DNA of 5,941 bases, taken from contig JADFHH010000122.1 of assembly GCA_022567275.1 (NCBI GenBank), positions 1 to 5,941 on the forward strand. The letters run 5' to 3'. A program made the position numbers and the translations under genes. The stretch comes from Pseudomonadota bacterium (GTDB taxonomy: Bacteria > Pseudomonadota > Alphaproteobacteria > Rhizobiales > Methyloligellaceae). How positions within the stretch are numbered: position 1 is the stretch's first letter; the number at the start of each line of letters is the position of its first letter. The notes under the pieces were generated by a model, which was not told the origin of the DNA, ran no database searches, and saw only the letters and a list, made by a program, of their open reading frames with translations. Positions 1-5,537 of this stretch are shown piece after piece.

Positions 1-30
1 CGCGAGCCGGACGGCTTCACTTGCAGCCAT
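1..30 (-). CDS. 5' end of an unidentified gene running off the left edge
   Basis: On the minus strand an ATG at 30-28 opens a frame that stays open to the window edge and reads MAASEAVRLA. A purine-rich GGGA lies a few bases upstream (plus-strand 39-42), which could serve as a weak ribosome binding site. Ten codons are too few to assign a family. If real, the gene is divergent from the peroxiredoxin gene, and 31-139 would be the shared intergenic region; I see no clear promoter or RNA gene in that stretch. It could also be a chance open frame. Confidence 0.25.
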   Translation of the reverse strand, partial: MAASEAVRLA

Positions 31-129
31 AAACCATTCCCGTCAGCGTAGCGCCCCGGTTCTTTCGTTTTGGCGACCCGCGTCGCTGTCAGCCTGTTTG
101 ATATAGGCAAAGTGCCCGCCTAACCCTTC

Positions 130-153
130 GGCCTACAAGTTGGCCTACAAGTT
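130..153. repeat. 12-bp perfect tandem duplication
   Basis: The unit GGCCTACAAGTT occurs twice head to tail (130-141 and 142-153). The repeat provides both candidate TTG start codons of the following peroxiredoxin frame (140-142 and 152-154), adding AYKL to its reading frame. Such a short duplication is typical of polymerase slippage or a repaired break; which one applies here is inference. Confidence 0.8.
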
Positions 154-682
154 GTTCTCGTATTGTACCGGAACATATCGGAAAAGCTCGGAACGCGCAA
201 GGCGTGAAAGTGCCTTTATTTCTGCGTATTATTGGAAGAATTCGGAACGTATAGGACTATATTTTGGCGGAGAGGTCATCCGCCTCGGCGATCTGAAAGG
301 CAGGCCGGTGGTTGTCTATTTCTACCCCAGGGACGACACGAGCGGCTGCACCAGGGAGGCCATTGAATTTACGGAACTGAAGGCAGGTTTTTCCAGTCTT
401 GGCGTCAAAATCATCGGCATTTCACCCGACACGGCCGCGCGCCATGACAAGTTCAAGGTCAAACACAAGCTGAACATTCAACTTGCTGCCGACACAGAGA
501 AAACCACCGCTCGGAGTTATGGAGTCTGGGTTAAGAAAAGCATGTATGGCCGCCAATATATGGGCGTGGAGCGTTCTACATTTCTGATAGACGCAGAAGG
601 GAAAATCTCCCGGATCTGGCGCAAAGTCAGGGTGGCTGGACATGCAAAGGAAGTTTTAGAGGCAGTTCAATCACTTAACTGA
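140..682 (+). CDS. bcp: Bcp/PrxQ-type thioredoxin-dependent peroxiredoxin with an abnormal N-terminus
   Basis: Peroxiredoxin of the AhpC/TSA superfamily, Bcp (PrxQ) branch, a cytoplasmic enzyme that reduces H2O2 and alkyl hydroperoxides using thiols. The core runs from about residue 44 to 180: GGEVIRLGDLKG, the strand VVVYFYPRDD, and the active-site TSGCT with peroxidatic Cys70 (Thr67 and Cys70 form the TxxC motif). GISPD, HDKFK, YGVW, KSMYG, GVERSTFLID and IWRKV are all typical of alphaproteobacterial Bcp. The E. coli-type resolving Cys five residues after the peroxidatic one is absent (TREAI), and no other Cys lies in the core, so it would act as a 1-Cys enzyme or use an outside thiol. The first ~43 residues do not resemble the usual opening (about 15-20 residues with an APDFTL-like strand). 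The only in-frame starts before the core are TTG at 140 and 152, neither with a Shine-Dalgarno; the frame is open back to a TAG at 104. The core is convincing, but the start and functionality are doubtful, and this may be a 5'-damaged gene. Confidence 0.8.
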   Translation: MAYKLFSYCTGTYRKSSERARRESAFISAYYWKNSERIGLYFGGEVIRLGDLKGRPVVVYFYPRDDTSGCTREAIEFTELKAGFSSLGVKIIGISPDTAARHDKFKVKHKLNIQLAADTEKTTARSYGVWVKKSMYGRQYMGVERSTFLIDAEGKISRIWRKVRVAGHAKEVLEAVQSLN

Positions 683-892
683 TAACGGGCCGGCCAACCC
701 TCGCGCCCGCATGGAGAACAACCGGATAAATACGCGAAAGAATCTCCATGACATCGCCCGGCTGACACAGTACCCTGTCGGCTGGCGGCAGGAACGCTGA
801 TTGAGGGTTTGGGACGTATCAGCATCCGGACAGTGCATGTCAGCAACGCGGGCTGCACGGCGCCTCATGTTGTAAGTTGGAGGTAATATTGG

Positions 893-1438
893 ATGTTCAC
901 CAGGAAAACAAACCGCAACGGGGATAAACCCGAGACGGCTAAAGCAGCTTCGACTAACTTCGCCAAGAAGCCGGAAAAGCCTGCATCGACCCCGTCATCC
1001 CAGACAAAATTTCCTACACCTCTTAAAGGATCCGGCCAAATGGCGCCATCGATTATTGGAGAAGACCTGGCCATTGAGGGCAATGTGGTTTCAAAGGGTG
1101 AGATTCAAATCGATGGCCAGATCAAAGGCGACATTCGCTGCACCTCCATTGTGATCGGCAACACGGCTCTGATCGAGGGCGGTGTCGTAGCCGAAGACGT
1201 GATCGTGCGCGGCCGTGTCGTGGGATCTATTCGCGGGCATCGCGTGACGCTGCAATCGAGCTGTCAAGTGGAAGGGGACATTTTTCACCAGTCTCTGGCG
1301 ATCGAACAGGGCGCCTACTTCGAAGGTAAATCGCGCCGCTCGGACGACCCGTTGACGGACGCCAAATCAAATGCGAAGCCGAAATCAGGACTTGATACAA
1401 GCGGAAACTCGGGGTCCGGCAACGCCCGCGAAGATTAA
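893..1438 (+). CDS. Bactofilin (polymer-forming cytoskeletal protein, DUF583)
   Basis: A 181-residue bactofilin. Bactofilins polymerise without nucleotide into membrane-associated filaments and in several bacteria position cell-wall enzymes or help shape stalks and curvature. The rigid right-handed beta-helix domain spans about residues 53-146, with the repeating hydrophobic/glycine pattern seen in IIGEDLAIEGNV, GEIQIDGQIKGDI, ALIEGGVVAEDVIVRG, VVGSIRG and SCQVEGDI. It is flanked by disordered tails: a Lys/Pro/Ser-rich N-tail (1-50) and a Ser/Gly/Lys-rich C-tail (147-181), as usual for the family. The opening MFTRKTNR resembles the short MFSK-like membrane-targeting start of Caulobacter BacA. 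The start is set by a strong GGAGGT (879-884) eight bases before ATG. The 210 bp upstream (683-892) hold no convincing gene, although in many alphaproteobacteria an M23 peptidase gene sits there. The gene ends 19 bp from the convergent prfB stop. Family assignment is firm; the specific cellular role is unknown. Confidence 0.93.
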   Translation: MFTRKTNRNGDKPETAKAASTNFAKKPEKPASTPSSQTKFPTPLKGSGQMAPSIIGEDLAIEGNVVSKGEIQIDGQIKGDIRCTSIVIGNTALIEGGVVAEDVIVRGRVVGSIRGHRVTLQSSCQVEGDIFHQSLAIEQGAYFEGKSRRSDDPLTDAKSNAKPKSGLDTSGNSGSGNARED

Positions 1439-1445
1439 TCATATC

Positions 1446-1459
1446 AGGGTCTTGACCCT
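1446..1459. terminator. Small inverted repeat between convergent bactofilin and prfB genes
   Basis: AGGGTC (1446-1451) and GACCCT (1454-1459) are perfect inverted copies with only two bases between, so a real hairpin would use about five pairs around a CTTG loop. It lies in the 19-bp gap of the tail-to-tail pair and covers the first two bases of the prfB stop codon. There is no T-run on either side, so a role as a bidirectional intrinsic terminator is weak inference. Confidence 0.25.
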
Positions 1460-2589
1460 AGCCCAGATCCTCGACCTTTTCCGCCTCTCCGCCATGCACC
1501 CGTTGCGCCAGCGCCGCCTCTATGAAGGCGTCGATATCGCCATCGAGAACCGCGTTCGGATTGGAGCTTTCCACGCCGGTGCGCAAATCCTTCACCATCT
1601 GGTAGGGCTGGAGTACATAGGAGCGGATCTGATGCCCCCAGCCAATTTCCGTTTTGGCCGCCGCCTGGGCCTGCACTTTTTCCTCGCGCCGCTGTAGCTC
1701 CGCCTCATAGAGCCGCGCCCGCAGCATGTCCCAGGCCGAGGCCCGGTTCTTGTGCTGGGAGCGCTGGTTCTGGCATTGCACGACGATACCGGTCGGCAAA
1801 TGGGTGAGGCGCACCGCGCTGTCGGTGGTATTCACATGCTGCCCCCCGGCCCCGCTCGCCTTGTAGGTATCGATACGCACATCCTTGTCCAAGATTTCAA
1901 TCTCGATGGACTGGTCGATGACCGGATAGGCCCACACGGAGGCAAAGCTCGTATGTCGCCGGGCATTGGAATCGAAAGGAGAAATGCGCACCAGACGGTG
2001 CACGCCGGATTCCGTCTTGGTCCAGCCATAGGCGCTGGCCCCGCGAAGAATGAGCAAGGCGGATTTGATGCCGGCCTCCTCGCCCGGATTGGTGCCGATG
2101 ATTTCAGCCTTGAAGCCGCGCTGCTCGGCCCAGCGCAGATACATGCGCATGAGCATTTGCGCCCAATCCTGACTTTCGGTGCCCCCCGCGCCGGCATGAA
2201 TTTCCAGATAGCAGTCATTGCCGTCCGCCTCGCCTGACAGCAGTGTTTCCACTTCGCGCTTCTGTGCGACGCGATGCAGCTTTTGCAGCGCGAGTTCCGC
2301 TTCGGCGACGACCTCGGCGTCTTTCTCCTGCTCGCCGAGTTCGATCAGTTCCAGATTGTCGGCAAACTCGCGCTCAAGTTGCTCGAACGCCGAGAGGGCG
2401 TCTTCCAGCCGCTGGCGCTGGCGCATGAGTTTTTGCGCTTTTTGCGACTGGTCCCAGAAGCCGGGAGCTTCCACCTGCCGGTTCAGCTCCGCCAGGCGTT
2501 CGCCGGTGCGCTCAGGGTCAAAGATGCCTCCTCAGCAGCTCCAGCGACTGCCTGATTGCATCGGCAATGGTCTGCGTTTCAGCCCGCAT
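1458..2589 (-). CDS. prfB: Peptide chain release factor 2 (RF2), expressed by +1 programmed frameshift
   Basis: RF2 recognises UGA and UAA in the ribosomal A site and triggers peptide release. The gene is in two frames. ATG at 2589, preceded by GGAG (2601-2598) eight bases away, encodes 23 residues ending LLRRHL followed by an in-frame TGA (2520-2518). Shifting +1 at CTTTGAC continues with DPERTGERLAELNRQ and then the main frame down to TAG at 1460-1458. The joined protein is 376 residues, close to E. coli RF2 (365). Landmarks in joined numbering are a coiled-coil-rich domain 1 (about 20-115), the stop-codon-reading tripeptide SPF at about 203-205 and the catalytic GGQ loop (GAGGQHVN) at about 248-250. 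Nearby signature blocks AGAGGTESQDWAQML and QRSQHKNRASAW are also present. The SPF motif separates it from RF1, which has PxT. It lies 34 bp downstream of the flavin reductase gene on the same strand and probably shares its transcript. Automated calling from 2474 (GTG) would miss the first 38 residues. Confidence 0.97.
2517..2532 (-). promoter_or_regulatory. prfB programmed +1 frameshift site (CTTTGAC with internal Shine-Dalgarno)
   Basis: Read on the minus strand, AGGAGG (2532-2527), a three-base CAT spacer, then CTT TGA C (2523-2517). This matches the arrangement of the E. coli prfB recoding site (SD-like element, three-base spacer, CUU slippery codon, UGA, C). The internal SD pairs with 16S rRNA and tension on the P-site tRNA at CUU promotes slipping to UUU; the UGA C context is a slow stop. 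Because RF2 itself decodes this UGA, low RF2 favours frameshifting, giving autoregulation. The sequence elements are seen directly; the mechanism is established for the family. Confidence 0.95.
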
Positions 2590-2623
2590 TATCGTTTCTC
2601 CATAGTTTACATGGCATTCGTGA

Positions 2624-3217
2624 CTAAGGCCGGTCCATCGAAAATACCGCGTCGACGACCGCATAATCCATATAGCCAAGCCGTGCGATGGGCCGCAGCT
2701 TCGCGGTATCCACACGGCCATTCTTTATCGCATCGTCGTCGATATGGATACCGATGACCTCGCCGATGACCACGAGATTGCCCTCGGACCCATCAAGGCC
2801 GGGCAAGGACAACGTCTTGTAATATTTACACTCGAAGGCGGCCGGTGATTCCGCGACGCGCGGCGGTTTGACGAGATTACACGGCGCCGGCGTCAGTCCG
2901 GCGAGCGCCATTTCATCGACCTCCGGACCAACCATCGCCGAGGTCTGGTTCATCTGGTCTTTCAACTCGTAAGTCGCAAGCGAACATACGAACTCCCCCG
3001 TCGCCTCGATATTGCGCACGCTATCCTTGCGCACGCTCGATGAAAACATCACGAAAGGCGGGCGGTCCGAAACCGCATTGAAAAAGCTGTAGGGCGCGAG
3101 ATTGACCACACCGTCGGGATCGAGCGAGGAAATCCAGCCGATCGGGCGCGGCGCGATCAGCGCCTTGAACGGGTCGTGGGGCAAGCCATGGTTGTTTTCA
3201 CCGGTTTCGTAGAACAC
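2624..3217 (-). CDS. Flavin reductase family protein (FMN-binding split barrel)
   Basis: A 197-residue protein of the flavin reductase-like / flavoredoxin group, which binds FMN in a split beta-barrel and is thought to act as an NAD(P)H:flavin oxidoreductase or electron carrier in the cytoplasm. Key blocks are IAPRPIGWISSLDPDG (21-36) and NLAPYSFFNAVSDRPP (39-54), which form the FMN-binding core, then MFSSSVRKDSVRNI (57-70), GEFVCSLATYEL (74-85), an acidic stretch before NLVVIGEVIGIHID (147-160), and the family-typical end RLGYMDYAVVDAVFSMDRP. The start is GTG at 3217: an in-frame TGA lies immediately before it, so no longer start exists, and GGGAGA lies seven bases upstream. It begins 13 bp after the nitroreductase stop, suggesting co-translation. 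The physiological substrate cannot be read from sequence. Confidence 0.9.
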   Translation of the reverse strand: MFYETGENNHGLPHDPFKALIAPRPIGWISSLDPDGVVNLAPYSFFNAVSDRPPFVMFSSSVRKDSVRNIEATGEFVCSLATYELKDQMNQTSAMVGPEVDEMALAGLTPAPCNLVKPPRVAESPAAFECKYYKTLSLPGLDGSEGNLVVIGEVIGIHIDDDAIKNGRVDTAKLRPIARLGYMDYAVVDAVFSMDRP

Positions 3218-3230
3218 TCAAATGTCTCCC

Positions 3231-3809
3231 TTATTTTGCTGCGGCCCATGAGGTGGTAATCTCATCCAGATCGGGGCGATCGCGTTCCTCCGGCGGCTCT
3301 TGGGCTGTCCCGATATAGACGAACCCGGCGACGCGCTCACCCTCTTCCAGGGCGAGCGCTGCACAAACCTGTTGGTCATAGGCGTACCATTCGGTAATCC
3401 ATTGTGCGGAAAAACCCGACGCATTGGCGGCGCTCAGCATATTCTGGCACACCGCGCCAGCGGAGAGAATCTGCTCCCATTCGGGAACGGCCGGTTTTGC
3501 GGTGATTTTTGAAATCACCGCGACGACCACCGGCGCGCGCTCGAAGCGCGCGGCTTCCACCTCCAGCCTGGCGTCACTGGCATCGGCCTCCGCCATCTTG
3601 CAGGCCCGCGCCAAAACCTCGCCGAAGGCGGCGCGCGCCTCGCCCTGGAACAGAATGAAGCGCCAGGGCACGAGCCTTTTATGGTCCGGCACCCGCGCCG
3701 CTACGCTCAGAATCCGGCGCAGTTGGCCCGCATCGGGTCCCGGCGGTCCCAGCTTGTTGGCGACGACGGAACGGCGCTCAAGAAGCAACTTCAGTGCGGT
3801 TTCGGACAT
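3231..3809 (-). CDS. YdjA-like nitroreductase family protein
   Basis: A 192-residue FMN-dependent oxidoreductase of the short nitroreductase group that includes E. coli YdjA; members use NAD(P)H to reduce nitro compounds or quinones, with unknown natural substrates. Visible motifs are LLLERRSV (8-15, FMN-phosphate contact), AARVPDHKRLVPWRFILF (37-54, the conserved PDH...PW block), VPEWEQILSAGAVCQNMLSAA (109-128, dimer and FMN-binding helix), GFSAQW (132-137) and GFVYIGTAQ (162-170) followed by RDRPDL. I chose ATG 3809 because family members begin MSxxALxLLLxRRS. The frame also opens earlier at ATG 3860, which would add 17 residues unlike the family. No strong Shine-Dalgarno is visible before 3809. 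It is first in a likely operon with the flavin reductase and prfB. Confidence 0.9.
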   Translation of the reverse strand: MSETALKLLLERRSVVANKLGPPGPDAGQLRRILSVAARVPDHKRLVPWRFILFQGEARAAFGEVLARACKMAEADASDARLEVEAARFERAPVVVAVISKITAKPAVPEWEQILSAGAVCQNMLSAANASGFSAQWITEWYAYDQQVCAALALEEGERVAGFVYIGTAQEPPEERDRPDLDEITTSWAAAK

Positions 3810-3875
3810 GGGGCATTGCCTATCGTATTCAGGCGGCGCAAACAATGGCCCCTCACCCATCGGGCCAGCGCAGCC

Positions 3876-3900
3876 TTGACATCAAAACACCCCGTTTTGA
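3876..3900. promoter_or_regulatory. Candidate control element: TTGACA box adjoining a 7-bp inverted repeat
   Basis: In the 150-bp gap between the divergent nitroreductase and secreted-protein genes, a perfect -35-like TTGACA (3876-3881) is followed directly by TCAAAAC-ACCCC-GTTTTGA (3882-3900), an inverted repeat with 7-bp arms and a 5-base centre. GATAAT (3917-3922), close to a -10 consensus, lies further downstream but at poor spacing from TTGACA (35 bp). The arrangement suits a repressor or activator site controlling one or both genes; no named regulator matches by eye. The motifs are seen; the function is inference. Confidence 0.35.
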
Positions 3901-3959
3901 AGCTATGCCCCGCCTTGATAATTTACGACTCATGCAATACCGGTTTTGGGAGAACCTTG

Positions 3960-4826
3960 ATGTCTAAAACCGCCCTTGGCCTCGTGCTTGCGCTGTTGGG
4001 TCTTGCCGCTTCGGCCGCGGACGCGCTATCCCAGAGCGCGGCCGCGCCCTCTGGCGTAGCCGTGCCCGTCACCTTGTCGGCGCGCACGGTGGAAGGCGGC
4101 GCGATTATCAAGTCCGGGCTGGTCTGGTGGATATACAAGAACGTCAAGACCAGGGACGGAAACTATCCGCTGGTCGACACCTATCGCAGCGCGACGCCAA
4201 CCGCGGCACTGCCCCCCGGGGCCTACCGGATCGCCGCGACTTACGGAAAAGTCAATCTCATCAGGGACATAGTCGTGGAGCGCGGACGCGCGCTGCAGGA
4301 AATATTCATCCTCAACGCCGGCGGCCTGAGGCTTGGCGCCGTCACCGTGAACGGAAAAACCATTCCGCCGAACTCCGTGCGCTACGATCTGTTCGCCGAT
4401 GAAACCGAAACCGACCAGTTCGGCAACCGCAAACTGGTGCTGCGCGACGCACGGCCCGGTCTCGTCATCCGCCTCAACGCCGGCGCCTATCATGTGGTCT
4501 CCACCTATGGCGACGCCAATGCGGTGGTGCGCGTGGACGTGACCGTGGAGCCGGGGAAACTCACCGACGCGACGATCAATCACGTGGCGGGAAAAATTAC
4601 CCTCAGGCTGGTGAACCAGCGCGGCGGCGAAGCCTTGGCCAACACACAATGGAATATCCTCACCCCGTCGGGCGACATCGTGAAGGAGAGCGCCGGCGCG
4701 CTGCCCTCGCACATTCTGGCGCCCGGCTCCTACACGGTGCTGGCCCGCCACCGGGGCAAGGATTACACCCGCGAATTTGTCGTCGAGCCTGGCGAAACTA
4801 AACAGATCGAAGTGGTGATCCAATAG
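3960..4826 (+). CDS. Secreted protein of three ~80-residue beta-sandwich-like repeats, function unknown
   Basis: A 288-residue protein starting at ATG 3960 with GGGAG (3948-3952) seven bases upstream. Residues 1-22 form a Sec signal peptide (basic SK, hydrophobic LGLVLALLGLAA, then ASA or ADA before a likely cleavage near 19-23), so it should be periplasmic or exported; no lipobox Cys is present. The mature part is an internal triplication: repeat 1 (about 34-118) holds LPPGAYRIAATYGKVN...VVERG, repeat 2 (about 123-206) LNAGAYHVVSTYGDAN...VTVEPG, and repeat 3 (about 212-288) LAPGSYTVLARHRGKD...FVVEPG. Each has the core (P/A)G(A/S)Y-x-V/I, a charged turn, then V-x(3)G, like carboxypeptidase-regulatory or PEGA-like Ig-fold units that often bind surfaces or polymers. 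No catalytic motif is visible. The frame is open further upstream (to 3681), but that part is antisense to the nitroreductase gene and lacks support. It is divergent from the nitroreductase and convergent with the minus-strand frame at 4902. Confidence 0.85.
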   Translation: MSKTALGLVLALLGLAASAADALSQSAAAPSGVAVPVTLSARTVEGGAIIKSGLVWWIYKNVKTRDGNYPLVDTYRSATPTAALPPGAYRIAATYGKVNLIRDIVVERGRALQEIFILNAGGLRLGAVTVNGKTIPPNSVRYDLFADETETDQFGNRKLVLRDARPGLVIRLNAGAYHVVSTYGDANAVVRVDVTVEPGKLTDATINHVAGKITLRLVNQRGGEALANTQWNILTPSGDIVKESAGALPSHILAPGSYTVLARHRGKDYTREFVVEPGETKQIEVVIQ

Positions 4827-4868
4827 GCTTCCGGGTGGGGCTTTACGTAGCGCTACTTTTCTGGAAGC
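4827..4868. terminator. Possible terminator between convergent genes, with nested inverted repeats
   Basis: Directly after the secreted-protein stop, GCTTCC (4827-4832) can pair with GGAAGC (4863-4868). Inside is the 10-bp palindrome GTAGCGCTAC (4847-4856) followed by TTTT (4857-4860). The palindrome has no true loop and the T-run is short, so an intrinsic terminator is only plausible; its location between converging frames supports the reading. GTAGCGCTAC could alternatively be a protein-binding site. Confidence 0.35.
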
Positions 4869-4901
4869 GGGATAAATTCAGTGTCTCCGGGCACATATTC
4901 G

Positions 4902-5270
4902 CTATGGCAAACGCAGCCAGTTCACTTTGACATCGGCAAGCGTTTTGGTGGCGCTCAAATGAGCCGGAGAAATTCCGAAATATTTGCCGGGCACCACAGT
5001 GTCATTGGTAACCTCGAGATCGGCATAATAGTAGAGCATGCTGCATATGTTCGGTGCATCATCATTATGGATGGGGTCCCAGTGAAACCGGTTTGCGAGA
5101 AGCTTGCGCATGCGCCAGATGTATGACAGGGAATAACCCTGCCCCAGTCGGCTCAGGGCGTTGATACATATCTCAGCACGCTGCAATTTGGTCAATCCTG
5201 CCCGGCGGCGCACACAGACCAGGGATGAAAGAATCCGGTCAAAAAGAAATCCGAGCCTGCATTTTTTAAT
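4902..5270 (-). pseudogene. C-terminal half of a YiiX-like (permuted NlpC/P60) hydrolase, N-terminus lost
   Basis: In this segment the protein reads LTKLQRAEICINALSRLGQGYS, a long insertion, NICSMLYYYADLEV, then TVVPGKYFGISPAHLSATKTLADVKVNW. This order matches YiiX/YaeF-type permuted papain-like amidases: a helix ending in LGxxYS, a catalytic Cys followed by Ser (here Cys165 of the composite frame), and a closing P-x(3)-(F)-x-S-x-L segment. In that family the catalytic His lies in the N-terminal half, which is missing, so activity is not expected. Substrates of this family (peptidoglycan or lipid-type amides) are uncertain even in intact members. The region is visibly more AT-rich than its neighbours, hinting at a different origin. 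The family call is by eye and moderate. Confidence 0.4.
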
Positions 5271-5537
5271 ATTTAACGGGTGCGCGGTCCTTATAGATGT
5301 AAACAAATCGTTCAGCATCGGATCGGACAGATCGGACACAAGCCCGGCCGGCATCAGCGATAACTCGCCCGGCTCAAGACTGTCGATCTCATCGCGCCGC
5401 AGCACGACATCCTGTCCGCCGAGCGGTCGAATCGTTGAGTACAATCCGCTGCTCGACATAGGCCGCGACCACTTGGCCAAGGGTCTTACGTTCAAACGTC
5501 TCATGCCGATCCTTCGCAACGGCGACGACGGCGACAT
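4902..5537 (-). CDS. Composite open frame made of fused gene fragments, probably not an authentic gene
   Basis: A 211-codon frame from GTG-type start 5537 to TAG 4904-4902, in three parts. Residues 1 to about 33 (Ser/Arg-rich) are simply antisense to the phage portal coding sequence on the plus strand. Residues about 34-88 resemble the C-terminal tail of a heme-binding/cytochrome c domain. Residues about 90-211 resemble the C-terminal half of a YiiX-like NlpC/P60-superfamily hydrolase. No known protein family combines these. There is no credible ribosome binding site at 5537. The simplest view is that two gene ends were joined in frame by rearrangement (or in assembly) and that the frame opens into phage DNA by chance. 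A truly expressed fusion is possible but less likely. Confidence 0.4.
   Translation of the reverse strand: MSPSSPLRRIGMRRLNVRPLAKWSRPMSSSGLYSTIRPLGGQDVVLRRDEIDSLEPGELSLMPAGLVSDLSDPMLNDLFTSIRTAHPLNIKKCRLGFLFDRILSSLVCVRRRAGLTKLQRAEICINALSRLGQGYSLSYIWRMRKLLANRFHWDPIHNDDAPNICSMLYYYADLEVTNDTVVPGKYFGISPAHLSATKTLADVKVNWLRLP
5274..5438 (-). pseudogene. C-terminal tail of a heme-binding / cytochrome c-type domain, fragment
   Basis: About 55 residues: STIRPLGGQDVVLRRDEIDS, then LEPGELSLMPAGLVSDLSDP, then MLNDLFTSIRTAHPL. The pattern VxLRRxxI...SLMPxGL...L...DLxxxIR is characteristic of the end of heme-binding domains attached to sorbosone/glucose-dehydrogenase-like beta-propellers and related cytochromes. 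In full-length proteins a CxxCH heme motif lies about 100 residues earlier; here that part is absent because the DNA changes to phage sequence at about 5438. The natural C-terminus would fall near the HPL at about 5274, where the frame continues into the hydrolase-like piece. Assignment is by remembered family pattern only. Confidence 0.4.

Noticed and set aside
236..258. Resemblance of GAATTCGGAACGTATAGGA to part of an FRT-like recombination site
   Set aside because: Only a short stretch matches and there is no paired inverted arm with an 8-bp core, so it is probably chance.
667..868. Minus-strand 63-65 codon frames between bcp and bactofilin
   Set aside because: No ribosome binding site or family pattern; they run into the bcp 3' end and look like chance open frames in GC-rich DNA.
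1752..2237. 161-codon plus-strand frame opposite prfB
   Set aside because: It lies entirely antisense to the SPF- and GGQ-containing RF2 coding sequence and has no recognisable domain or ribosome binding site.
2218..2757. 179-codon plus-strand Ser/Arg-rich frame
   Set aside because: Low-complexity composition typical of an antisense frame; it overlaps the prfB 5' part and the flavin reductase 3' end on the other strand.
3681..3959. 93-codon upstream extension of the secreted-protein frame
   Set aside because: It is antisense to the well-supported nitroreductase gene, destroys the signal peptide position, and the ATG at 3960 has a good Shine-Dalgarno.
4026..4823. 265-codon minus-strand frame under the secreted-protein gene
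   Set aside because: It is a mirror frame of a GC-rich gene: His/Gly/Arg/Val-rich with no family resemblance, while the plus strand has a signal peptide and internal repeats.
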